Positions 8,220 to 16,788 of a DNA stretch of 35,554 bases are shown here, piece after piece. The position numbers and the translations under genes are program-made. Where the stretch lies: positions 1-35,554 of the forward strand of contig JADHVS010000025.1 in the NCBI GenBank assembly GCA_016783865.1, read 5' to 3'. The notes beneath the pieces were generated by a model. It saw only the letters and a program-made list of their open reading frames with translations. It had not been told where the DNA came from and did not search any database. The DNA is from Bacteroidales bacterium (GTDB taxonomy: Bacteria; Bacteroidota; Bacteroidia; Bacteroidales; SM23-62). The first letter of the stretch is position 1. Every line of letters begins with the position of its first letter.

Positions 8220-9707
8220 TTAATTAACTGGTGTAAATATGACGGTATCCCAGAATAGCAAACCAGGGCTTAGTGTAACCACTTTAATTGTATGTCTTTC
8301 TGTTTTGGTCCAATCAAACCCGCCCCAACTTGTAGATTCAGCAGGATCTGTGGATTTGACAAGAGCAGTATTTACACCATCCACATAGACGGCATAATTA
8401 GTTTGGTTAGCCCAAAGGTTGGATGTAATATTATATTTGCCCTTCATAATTTTCGGCGTTGTAATTTCTACCCACCACCATCCGCTCATACTCAGGCAGT
8501 CGTCGTTAAGTAATTTTCCGGTGTCATGATCTTTAAAATAGTAGAGAAGATAGTCACCTTCCCATTTAATATAGGCAAAAGTGTTTTGCCCGTCAAACCA
8601 CCTACTGTAGTATTTTCCAAAGTAGTCGCCCTGCCTCATATCGAAATAGTCGGTGGTTTCAAAGACTATAACGGAAGGATCCGGTTCAAAAACAGGCAGC
8701 AGATCGTTGATTGTGTGAACTGTGCCATTCTTTGCAGGATAATTTGACTCATCGATTATAAAGCCTGTATACTCAGTTGAACTCTTGGAATTAAGTTTGT
8801 AGTCATCGTCGACTCTTATGGATATATTGTTATCGAAAGAGAGAATGGGATACACACGTGTACCCAGGTCAAAGTCATTGAGGTAAAAGGTTCCCCCGAG
8901 GCAATGATATTCCATATACCTGTAAAATCCGTTTTCAATGAAGATGATACTATCCGGAGCATTGGTAAAATACGAGATCAATTCATCAATAGTGGTAATG
9001 CCATACCGGTTAAAAGTAGTATCGGCAACTGCCAGCACTGTAAACCGGGTACGGGCTAATCTATTGCCATATGGAAAATCAATAACATTCAGCGTATCTT
9101 TAAGTTTTGTCTGCTTCAAGCCTTCAGTAAATAATGAATAAGAAGGATTACCGGCAATCAGTTCATAGACACTGACAGTTACAGGGTCAATGACTTTATC
9201 GATTAAATGGATAACCCCATTGGCAGCAGGTATATCCCTGTCAATGATTTTGCTGTACTTGTTAAGGATGATGTCTGCGCCATCGAATTCAGTAACCAGA
9301 TAATCGCCTAAGGCATTTAAATCACGAATTGCTCCAAGGCCAAAATCACCTGATTCCATTTTACTTGGCACCAGGTGGTTAAGTGCAAGATTATTAAGGA
9401 ATTCAGGATCTGTAAAATCAAGCCAGGATGCAACGCCCTTTTCTGCATAATACGCTTCCATTTCAGTATTTGATGGAAGGAAAAGGGTAAATGGACCGCG
9501 CACGCTTAGAAGGCTGCTTAGTCCCGTGGCCTCCAATATTTTTTCAAATTCTGAGAATTCAGGATTACTGGCTATGTAGTCCGCAATTACCTGTTCACTC
9601 GAATCAACTTCCCATAAAACAGGATCTTCGTTGCAGCAAAACAGAACCAACGAAAATAAAGATAATTGGATGCCCCGTGTCAGAATTCGCCAAACCGATT
9701 TTTTCAT
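8220..9707 (-). CDS. fasciclin-domain lipoprotein with aromatic-rich C-terminal domain
   Basis: I place the start at the ATG at 9707 (495 aa): it gives a compact signal MKKSVWRI...LVLFCC with lipidation at Cys24 or Cys25. An upstream in-frame ATG at 9740 overlaps the SusD stop by 11 bp and would add 11 residues. Two fasciclin (FAS1) modules follow (about 35-180 and 181-345), marked by GPFTLFLPSN, NHLV and NGVIHLIDKV, then NGTVHTIND. The last 150 residues form a separate beta-rich, tryptophan/tyrosine-rich domain (FETTDYFDM, YYSRWFDGQNTF, MSGWWWVEITTP, WGGFDWTKTERHTIKVV) that I do not recognise; it looks like a carbohydrate-binding jelly-roll. Between SusD and SusC genes, it occupies the place where SusE/F or surface glycan-binding proteins usually sit, so a surface-binding role is inferred. 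Confidence 0.82.
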   Translation of the reverse strand: MKKSVWRILTRGIQLSLFSLVLFCCNEDPVLWEVDSSEQVIADYIASNPEFSEFEKILEATGLSSLLSVRGPFTLFLPSNTEMEAYYAEKGVASWLDFTDPEFLNNLALNHLVPSKMESGDFGLGAIRDLNALGDYLVTEFDGADIILNKYSKIIDRDIPAANGVIHLIDKVIDPVTVSVYELIAGNPSYSLFTEGLKQTKLKDTLNVIDFPYGNRLARTRFTVLAVADTTFNRYGITTIDELISYFTNAPDSIIFIENGFYRYMEYHCLGGTFYLNDFDLGTRVYPILSFDNNISIRVDDDYKLNSKSSTEYTGFIIDESNYPAKNGTVHTINDLLPVFEPDPSVIVFETTDYFDMRQGDYFGKYYSRWFDGQNTFAYIKWEGDYLLYYFKDHDTGKLLNDDCLSMSGWWWVEITTPKIMKGKYNITSNLWANQTNYAVYVDGVNTALVKSTDPAESTSWGGFDWTKTERHTIKVVTLSPGLLFWDTVIFTPVN

Positions 9708-9729
9708 GATAATATCTATTTTAATTTTT

Positions 9730-11187
9730 TTACCGGTCATAAAATGGATTTTGCTTCAGGTTCTGGTTATAAAGCAGCTCATGTTCTGCTATTGGCAGGT
9801 AATAGCTTAATGTATCGAAAACTTTGGTCCTCAGTATAGCTTGTTGTTTAATGTCGGCGCCTGAAAGAATCATATCGATAATGATCTGTTTGTCTTGAAA
9901 ATGATTTCTTTTAGCAGCACGCAAAAGGTCGAACCAGCGCTTCCCTTCGAAGAGGAATTCCCTGCCCCTTTCATCTAAAAGAGACTGTCTTAAAAGTTCT
10001 TTGTCATAAGTCTCTTCATAAGGCAATCCGGCCCGCAAGAGTGTTTCACCTATCAGGGCATTGGCCTCATCAAATCTGTCAAGCTCTATGGCTGCTTCTG
10101 CTTTCATCAGAAGGATATCTGCATATCTGTATAGTATCCAATTGGCGTCACGTTCTGTACCAGATCTGGGGATCAGGCCAAGATTATCTTTTCCTCTGTA
10201 TTTCCAGATGGCTCCTTTACCAAAAATATTTCGTGCATCTTCCGTAACCATTATCCGGGTAATATTTTTGGTATTTAATACTGCCTGTGTACCACCACCC
10301 GGAACATTAATCATATCGTAATAAACAGGATTTTCCTGACCATCCAGATTATCATTGTATTGAAGTTCTATGATACTTTCCCTCTGGGAATTTCCGGGAT
10401 AATATATATTAAACCAGGTTTCGGTTTCCTCCAATCCATAGAATGATGTATTGATTATTTCATCGCAATAATCAATACATTTCTGATATTGTTCGTTCCA
10501 TAAATAAACGTCTGCCAGAAGAGCCATGATGGAATATTTATTGGCACGTCCATAGAAATAATCGCTTCCCATGAATTCAGTTGTATATGCCAGATCCTTA
10601 GCCATTAAAAGATCCCCGATTACCTGATTAAGGACCTCCTTTTCAGAACTTTTTCCGATATAAAGATTGGATGTATCCGAGATGGAAGCTTCTGTAACCA
10701 GCGGAACATCTTTCCATAAGCGAACAAGGTAAAAGTAAGCCATGGACCGTATAAAAAGTGCTTCCGCTTCAATGCCGTCTTTCATTTTCTGGGTGAATGT
10801 CTGATCTTTTTCAAATACTTCGTCATCGTAATACATAAGTGTATTGGCAAGATTGATGGCTGAATAATATGCTTTCCAGTTAATAACACCATTGGTTGGA
10901 CTGATATTACTGGCAGCAATTTTGGCATATTCGGAAAAACTGTTTCCCGGAAATGTCACCAGGTCAGCACGCAGTTCGCCAAATATTAATGATTGAAGGC
11001 TTGCATCCCGTAAGGCATTATAAGCTGCAGCAAGGGCGCCGTTCACATCCGCCGTTTTCGTCCAGAATTTTTCCTTTATAAGGTCACTTTCCGGAGCAAT
11101 TGATAACCAATCCTGGCAAGACATAAATGTCATCATTACAAAGAGGATGGCAAATCTTAACGGACTTTTTATATTGAGTTTTTTCAT
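9730..11187 (-). CDS. SusD/RagB-family glycan-binding lipoprotein (first pair)
   Basis: The 485-aa product has a lipoprotein signal (MTFMSC, Cys24) followed by QDWLSIAPESDLIKEKFW, a typical SusD N terminus. The helical core has ALFIRSMAYFYLVRLWKDVPLVTE, and the C-terminal block reads LLDERGREFLFEGKRWFDLLRAAKRN, closing with YYLPIAEHELLYNQNLKQNPFYD, all hallmarks of the RagB/SusD family at normal length. It starts 18 bp after the SusC stop and its own stop (TAA at 9730-9732) lies near or within the start region of the next fasciclin gene, showing tight translational coupling. It should be the surface lid of the first SusC. Confidence 0.94.
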   Translation of the reverse strand: MKKLNIKSPLRFAILFVMMTFMSCQDWLSIAPESDLIKEKFWTKTADVNGALAAAYNALRDASLQSLIFGELRADLVTFPGNSFSEYAKIAASNISPTNGVINWKAYYSAINLANTLMYYDDEVFEKDQTFTQKMKDGIEAEALFIRSMAYFYLVRLWKDVPLVTEASISDTSNLYIGKSSEKEVLNQVIGDLLMAKDLAYTTEFMGSDYFYGRANKYSIMALLADVYLWNEQYQKCIDYCDEIINTSFYGLEETETWFNIYYPGNSQRESIIELQYNDNLDGQENPVYYDMINVPGGGTQAVLNTKNITRIMVTEDARNIFGKGAIWKYRGKDNLGLIPRSGTERDANWILYRYADILLMKAEAAIELDRFDEANALIGETLLRAGLPYEETYDKELLRQSLLDERGREFLFEGKRWFDLLRAAKRNHFQDKQIIIDMILSGADIKQQAILRTKVFDTLSYYLPIAEHELLYNQNLKQNPFYDR

Positions 11188-11205
11188 TGAATTACTGTTT
11201 TAATA

Positions 11206-14200
11206 TTAGAATTTTATGTTTACACCAAACATAAACTTTCTGCCTGGAGGAGTTTTACTATAATCTTTTGGCAGTGTATCCGGTTTTGAAGGGGGTGCCA
11301 CATCCGGATCCTGACCTGAATAACCGGTCCAGGTATAAAGGTTATATGCAGTAGCAAAAATTCTCATTTCATTAATCCTGAGCTTTGCGGCTAATTCCGG
11401 TTTAACCAGATAACTCAGGGATAATGTTTTTAAACGTATATAAGAACCGTCTTCCACAAAACGATCCGAACCCAGCCAGTTATAGCCATCGTTGTAAAGT
11501 GCCCTTGGAATATCAGTAGAATCTCCTTCCCTTCTCCATCTCCAGTTGGTTGCCTGGCTCTGGTTATCGTGGTTATACATCTTTTCAGTATCCATTCGGG
11601 TCTGGTTTATAATTTTCTGACCGACTTTAAAAAATAAAAAGGTATTAAGAATAAAGCTCTTGTATTGGATACGTGCTCCGGCGCCGCCCATAAATTTGGG
11701 ATTAAGATCTCCCAGGTAAACGATATCCAGTTCATCAACCTTCCCATCATAGTTCTGGTCTACATACTTCGCATCACCCCCTTCAAATACATAGCCCGAA
11801 GGACCTCCCATAATCATTGTCAGGGGCTCATCAATATTTAAACCATAAACCGGGTCTCCGTTCTTATCCCTTACAATGGCGTCGTCATCTGATCTGTAAA
11901 CCCCTGCATACTTGTATCCGAAGAATCCTCCAAGCGGTTCGCCCGGCTTGATACTGATTTTATAGTTACCATTTTCAAGCATGTTACCATAAACCAGGCT
12001 ATAATTATCAGGAAGTTGCAATACCTCATTCTGGTTCCTGGAAAGGTTCACGTTAAAATTCAACTGAAGATCCTTTTTCTGTATAACAGTATAATCGATA
12101 AGGAATTCAAATCCCCTGTTTTCCATTTCTCCATCGTTGCGGTTAATGCTTCCAAAACCGGTTTGATCAGGAATACCGAAGTCCTCAAGGTACAGGTTCA
12201 GTGTTTTCTTCCTGTAATAGTCTATTTCGATGTTCATGCGTCCGTTAAAGCCGATAAAAGAGAGACCCGGGTTTATCTGATCTATGGTTTCCCATTGCAG
12301 ACTGGTAAGTTCAATACCAGTAGGCTGAACACCCTGCATATCCATGTAGGAAATACTTGAGCCGGACTCATAGGTATTAAAATAAAGATAATTCTGAGAA
12401 GGTGAGTTACCGGTTTGTCCCCAGCTTAATCTCAATTTCAGGTCATAGATAAAGTTAAGATTACTCAGGAAGGCTTCCTCTGAAATACGCCAGAATCCTG
12501 AAACTGTCGGAAACAGACCCCACCGGCTTTCCTTACTGAACTTGGAATTTCCTTCATACTTGGCGCCGAGCATAACGCTGTATTTGTCTTTGTATTTATA
12601 GCTACCGGTAAGGAATAAACCCAACGACCGGTATTTGCTGAAATTGGCTCCAAAATAATGAAGGTGTTTATCATTAACCGGTTCAGTTAAAAAAGGAGAT
12701 GCTGATTGGCTCGATTCAGTCTTATACCACCTCGAAACAGTTTCTTCCGTATCAAACTGCCCCATAAAGACAAGGTCGTGATTATCTCCAACTTGTGGGC
12801 GGTAGATTAACCGGTTTATAGTATATATAGAACTTTTCTTTGAAAACTCATTGACAGCACGATTTGAAATATCGTTGTAATAATCGTAACCCAGTGCTTT
12901 ATAAGGAAGGAACTTGGATATTTTGTTATCAAAGATATCCAGCGTTACTGTAGAGTTAAGGATCAGTCGGGGGGTAATATTATACCTGAGACTGAATAAA
13001 GCCCTGGCATTGTCTTTTAACCGGTTCTGCGAACCAAGTCTTGCAAACGCCACCGGGTTGTAAATGTCCTTGGCATTGCCCTGCAGCGTTTCGTAAGGCG
13101 TAAAGTATTCCCCATAATGAATATTACTTGTATCCCTGTCATATATCGAAAGATTTGGCATTTTCCGGTAGGCAACGGATCTGAGAGATTTATCACCATA
13201 ATAATAAGAATCTTCGGCATCATAGGTATTATCCTGGTCATAACGGGTAAACATAACATCAGTTTTAAACTGGAGCTTGGATGAGAGATCATAGTCAAGC
13301 GAACTGCGAAGGTTGAGCTTTTTCAGGTTATTGCCAATGGTTGTTCCTTCTTCGTCAAAAAATCCCATCGACATATTATACCTGGTTTTTTCACCACCAC
13401 CCCGAACTGAAAAGTCATGCTGGTTTGTAAAAGCCGTTTTGGTAATTTCCTTAACCCAATTTGTATTTTGCGAATAGTTGTAGTATTCTTCCCATTCCGG
13501 GTCAAAGGCAATTTCCGCATTTTGCCAGGTATTATAAGTAACATTATAATGTTCTTCAGTTATCAGACGGGCATAGCCGGCTCCATCAAGCATGGGGATA
13601 GGATCCGGTTCAAAGGATGAAGTATTTTTAAAGGTATATTCAAATATAGGTTTCGATTTAGCACCCCTTTTTGTCTGGATCATAAGTACACCGTTTGATG
13701 CCCTGGATCCCCATACAGCGGTTGAAGCTGCATCTTTAAGTACTTCGATAGATTCTATATCTTCCGGTGAAACGTCGATCAGGTTACCGAATTTTTCAAT
13801 ATCGGCACTTGCGAAATCGAAGTTGTCGTCGATATTGGCATCATAAGGAATACCGTTAATGACAATTAGTGGCTGATTCCTGGCATTCAGGGATGCCGTA
13901 CCACGAATCCTGATATTCAATCCTGCTCCAGGGTCACCTGAAACAGAGGATATATCTACGTTACCAATTCGCCCCTGAAGCATGTCTTCAACTGAAGTGG
14001 ACATAATGGATTTCATACCCTCTAACTCTAATCGTGTAACTGCCGTGCCCCTGTCGCGCACACTGGTAACACCATCGCTACCCATTTTTGCACCTACAAC
14101 GGTAATCTCGTCTATTGAGAACGATTCCGGTTCAAGGTTAATATCGATCTGGGTGCGGCCTTCAACCAGGAATGTTTGTTTAGAGTAACCGATAAAAGAA

Positions 14201-14439
14201 ACCTGGACTATATTATTTACATCGGAAACCTTGAAAACGTAATTCCCGTTAAAATCCGAAACCGTTCCGCTGATAAACCTGTTGTTTTTATCGATTTCAA
14301 CAATATTCACGCCCACAAGGGTTTCCAGTGTCTCTGAATCAATAATCTTTCCTTTAATAATGGCTGATTGACCTTGCGCTTTATTAAACCCTGATAATAA
14401 GCATATTAATAATCCTGAAAGCAGTATGATTTTTTTCAT
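11206..14439 (-). CDS. SusC/RagA-family TonB-dependent outer-membrane transporter (first pair)
   Basis: The 1077-aa product shows a signal peptide (to about residue 24, NKAQGQ), a carboxypeptidase-D-like domain (about 26-112, IIKGKIIDSETLETLVGVNI), a TonB-box-like segment (DEITVVGAK), a plug (about 130-260: VEDMLQGRIGNVDI, LNIRIRGTASLNARNQPLIVINGIPYD split here only by my reading) and the classic IEVLKDAASTAVWGSRASNG motif, then a large beta-barrel ending FMFGVNIKF. It is a canonical SusC importer of glycan oligomers, paired with the SusD 18 bp downstream. It follows the four-module fasciclin gene at 25 bp. No STN domain. Substrate is inferred as beta-glucan from the divergent GH16 genes. Confidence 0.95.
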   Translation of the reverse strand: MKKIILLSGLLICLLSGFNKAQGQSAIIKGKIIDSETLETLVGVNIVEIDKNNRFISGTVSDFNGNYVFKVSDVNNIVQVSFIGYSKQTFLVEGRTQIDINLEPESFSIDEITVVGAKMGSDGVTSVRDRGTAVTRLELEGMKSIMSTSVEDMLQGRIGNVDISSVSGDPGAGLNIRIRGTASLNARNQPLIVINGIPYDANIDDNFDFASADIEKFGNLIDVSPEDIESIEVLKDAASTAVWGSRASNGVLMIQTKRGAKSKPIFEYTFKNTSSFEPDPIPMLDGAGYARLITEEHYNVTYNTWQNAEIAFDPEWEEYYNYSQNTNWVKEITKTAFTNQHDFSVRGGGEKTRYNMSMGFFDEEGTTIGNNLKKLNLRSSLDYDLSSKLQFKTDVMFTRYDQDNTYDAEDSYYYGDKSLRSVAYRKMPNLSIYDRDTSNIHYGEYFTPYETLQGNAKDIYNPVAFARLGSQNRLKDNARALFSLRYNITPRLILNSTVTLDIFDNKISKFLPYKALGYDYYNDISNRAVNEFSKKSSIYTINRLIYRPQVGDNHDLVFMGQFDTEETVSRWYKTESSQSASPFLTEPVNDKHLHYFGANFSKYRSLGLFLTGSYKYKDKYSVMLGAKYEGNSKFSKESRWGLFPTVSGFWRISEEAFLSNLNFIYDLKLRLSWGQTGNSPSQNYLYFNTYESGSSISYMDMQGVQPTGIELTSLQWETIDQINPGLSFIGFNGRMNIEIDYYRKKTLNLYLEDFGIPDQTGFGSINRNDGEMENRGFEFLIDYTVIQKKDLQLNFNVNLSRNQNEVLQLPDNYSLVYGNMLENGNYKISIKPGEPLGGFFGYKYAGVYRSDDDAIVRDKNGDPVYGLNIDEPLTMIMGGPSGYVFEGGDAKYVDQNYDGKVDELDIVYLGDLNPKFMGGAGARIQYKSFILNTFLFFKVGQKIINQTRMDTEKMYNHDNQSQATNWRWRREGDSTDIPRALYNDGYNWLGSDRFVEDGSYIRLKTLSLSYLVKPELAAKLRINEMRIFATAYNLYTWTGYSGQDPDVAPPSKPDTLPKDYSKTPPGRKFMFGVNIKF

Positions 14440-14464
14440 AGCAGATCTGGTTAGACTTTTTTAA

Positions 14465-16687
14465 TCACTCGGAATATTTTAATACAGAGGTAATTATATG
14501 AACAACACCTTTTTGCACAAGAATATTTGCATTTTCATGATCAACAGTAACTTCCTGCCCGGAGAGATCCTTAACTATAAGATTTTCAGGGAAATTCATT
14601 ATTTCAATCTTAGAATTCAGAGTCGTCCCGTCAATCGTGTCTTTGTAAGTATGATTGGTCTCGAAGGTTCCGGATCGCTTACCATCATCGAAAACAACAT
14701 CATCCTTTATAAAATGGTACATGGCGAAATTTGTTAACGAATCCTTACCACTGGTAGAACCAGGTATAGTATAAGGAATAATACCATCCATCCGGGCTTG
14801 TTCCATGGCTGCATTTGTCGGGATAAAGGCAGTCCAGTAATCAGCGGCAGCCAGAAACTTCAGGTTTGGAATGTTCTCTTTTGTAACCGGATCTTTATAT
14901 TTAGGAGTAAACAATTTTAAATCCTCCAACAATTCTGAGAATTCGGAGAGATTAGTATCAGCAAATTCACCATAAAGTATGTGTCCCATGACTATTCTGG
15001 ACTCGATGGGGTTATCCACTTTTACTAATAATCCATTGTAATCATTCTCAATAACTTCCTGAACAGTGGCCAAATTTCCGGTAATTTGATTCTCAGGACC
15101 GGCAACCTGGTTGTTTGAATAATGAATAAAATTTCCTGAACTCATTTCGACATATCCTCCCTCTCCGCTGAGATCAGTCAACTTGCCTTTGTATATTTGG
15201 TCCTGGGCAAAATTTGTTAAATCAATAGCCTTCATAGGACCCCATTTACCATCCACGGGTCCCCTGAATTCTACGACTGAATTGGTAGCATTATACCTGA
15301 TGCCGTATTCCTCCAGTTTATCATTTGTGGTGGCAAAAACGGTTACATCTCCATCCGGATTTGAAATCGTGGTAAGCATATTTGCCTGGTTAAATACAAA
15401 CAGCAGGGTTGAATAATCTTTTTCAAAGAAAAGTGTTCCAGGAACAGTCTTAAAAACATTAGGCTCAAGCACCCTCTTCGTTTCATAAACAACACCATTG
15501 CTGCACATGTAACCGGAAACCAGATCTGACGGGCTGAGGTCAGAAGCATCCCCAAAAGCGTTAAAATAGCCTTTTTGAAGTTTCGACTTTATTATAAGAG
15601 ATCCTGAGAGCTGACTCTGAAGAATGTAATACAGCGTCACCCTGGGCACACTATCAATAGATTCATAAAATTTTAAGATAGAATTATCAAGGTAATCCTG
15701 CAAAACATCATCAGGAGGAATAAATGCAGACCACATGTTCTGAGGCGGTACAGCCGTATTGGTGGAAGGCCCCCTTTCTTCTGCCAGGTCGAAAATAAGA
15801 TCGTAGGTCTTTCTGTATTCTACTCTTCTCTGTTCGTCTATTCCATCGATTATATATTCAGCAAACCGTTGCAGAATATCATAATACAATCCATATTTGT
15901 CCTGATTAGCAATCAAATATTCTTCAATACTGGGCATGGGGGGAACAACCCTGTCGAGAAAATATATAAATCCACTGGCTGTCCGGACTTCTAATTCTTC
16001 AGGAATTTCGGGATTAGGTATAACCATGGCATTGTGCCAGTTCATCCCTTTCAGGTTTGAAGGATAATTCAACTCCCAGGTACTTTCCGGGTACATATAA
16101 GTGTAATCCGAACCATCCTCAGCACCCCCGAAATCGTTGAAAAATTCAGCAGTCCAGAGCGCAACATTTTTATCGCCTGTGACAATACGCACTTCCTGAC
16201 CAACCAATCCCGGGGTATACCTTACGGTTTCCATATAAGGAATGGAAGTACTTGGAGTAATTTTCCTGTGGAACAGTGAGGCATACTCAGCTTTGGGTCC
16301 CTGGAACTCAGACCAGGCGTATTCATAAATCAAATAGTACCTCGACCGGGGATTTCGTAAAACATGAAGCGTAAACAGGTTAACTGCCTGATCTTCCGTT
16401 AAATTGTCTACTGAGGTTATGCCTGCTGACTCAAAATAGTCCATGAAGGCATCATCGTCCGGTACAAATAGTGTAAATAACTGTTTAGCAATAGGATCAG
16501 TATAGTTAGCCTTTTCCATAAGACTGAGAAAAATGGTATAATTACCTCTGTCTTCAAGGGTTTCAATGCTCGAACCTCCAAGCCATGGGGGGTCCTCGTA
16601 TCTTTCCTGATGTTTGTCACATCCTGTCATCCCTAAAATCCCGGCAGCAAATAGAGCGGCCAGTGAAAGCCGTATAGATTGTTTCAT
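14465..16687 (-). CDS. four-module fasciclin (FAS1) lipoprotein, first gene of the SusCD operon
   Basis: I start at ATG 16687 (740 aa); an upstream TTG at 16693 is possible but less likely. The signal MKQSIRLSLAALFAAGILGMTGC gives lipidated Cys23. Four fasciclin-like modules are visible at roughly 45-245, 246-407, 422-545 and 577-740, with repeated hydrophobic blocks such as LFTLFVPDDDAF, MWSAFIPPDD, DVTVFATTNDKL and YWTAFIPTNAAM, each followed by histidine-containing strands (LHVLRN, YHFIKDD) and ending NILVQKGVVHIITSVL. FAS1 domains generally mediate adhesion or ligand binding. As leader gene of an operon with two SusCD pairs, 25 bp before SusC, it is probably a surface glycan-binding or complex-organising protein; direct sugar binding is inference. 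Confidence 0.85.
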   Translation of the reverse strand: MKQSIRLSLAALFAAGILGMTGCDKHQERYEDPPWLGGSSIETLEDRGNYTIFLSLMEKANYTDPIAKQLFTLFVPDDDAFMDYFESAGITSVDNLTEDQAVNLFTLHVLRNPRSRYYLIYEYAWSEFQGPKAEYASLFHRKITPSTSIPYMETVRYTPGLVGQEVRIVTGDKNVALWTAEFFNDFGGAEDGSDYTYMYPESTWELNYPSNLKGMNWHNAMVIPNPEIPEELEVRTASGFIYFLDRVVPPMPSIEEYLIANQDKYGLYYDILQRFAEYIIDGIDEQRRVEYRKTYDLIFDLAEERGPSTNTAVPPQNMWSAFIPPDDVLQDYLDNSILKFYESIDSVPRVTLYYILQSQLSGSLIIKSKLQKGYFNAFGDASDLSPSDLVSGYMCSNGVVYETKRVLEPNVFKTVPGTLFFEKDYSTLLFVFNQANMLTTISNPDGDVTVFATTNDKLEEYGIRYNATNSVVEFRGPVDGKWGPMKAIDLTNFAQDQIYKGKLTDLSGEGGYVEMSSGNFIHYSNNQVAGPENQITGNLATVQEVIENDYNGLLVKVDNPIESRIVMGHILYGEFADTNLSEFSELLEDLKLFTPKYKDPVTKENIPNLKFLAAADYWTAFIPTNAAMEQARMDGIIPYTIPGSTSGKDSLTNFAMYHFIKDDVVFDDGKRSGTFETNHTYKDTIDGTTLNSKIEIMNFPENLIVKDLSGQEVTVDHENANILVQKGVVHIITSVLKYSE

Positions 16688-16788
16688 ATTCAAGAATTTA
16701 AATTCAGTTAAATTTAAAAAACATTTGATAAATTAGCACAATCTACTAATCAATATATTTTATTAGTTACGCAAATCCACATGTTCCT
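16688..16788. promoter_or_regulatory. divergent promoter region of the beta-glucan locus
   Basis: This AT-rich gap of about 100 bp separates the start of the minus-strand SusCD operon from the start of the plus-strand enzyme operon, so it must hold at least two promoters or shared control sites unless transcription starts elsewhere. A TTTG at 16724-16727 lies 19 bp before TAATCAAT (16747), a weak fit to the Bacteroidota TTTG/TAnnTTTG pattern on the plus strand. I found no good match on the minus strand and no clear operator palindrome. Confidence 0.45.
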
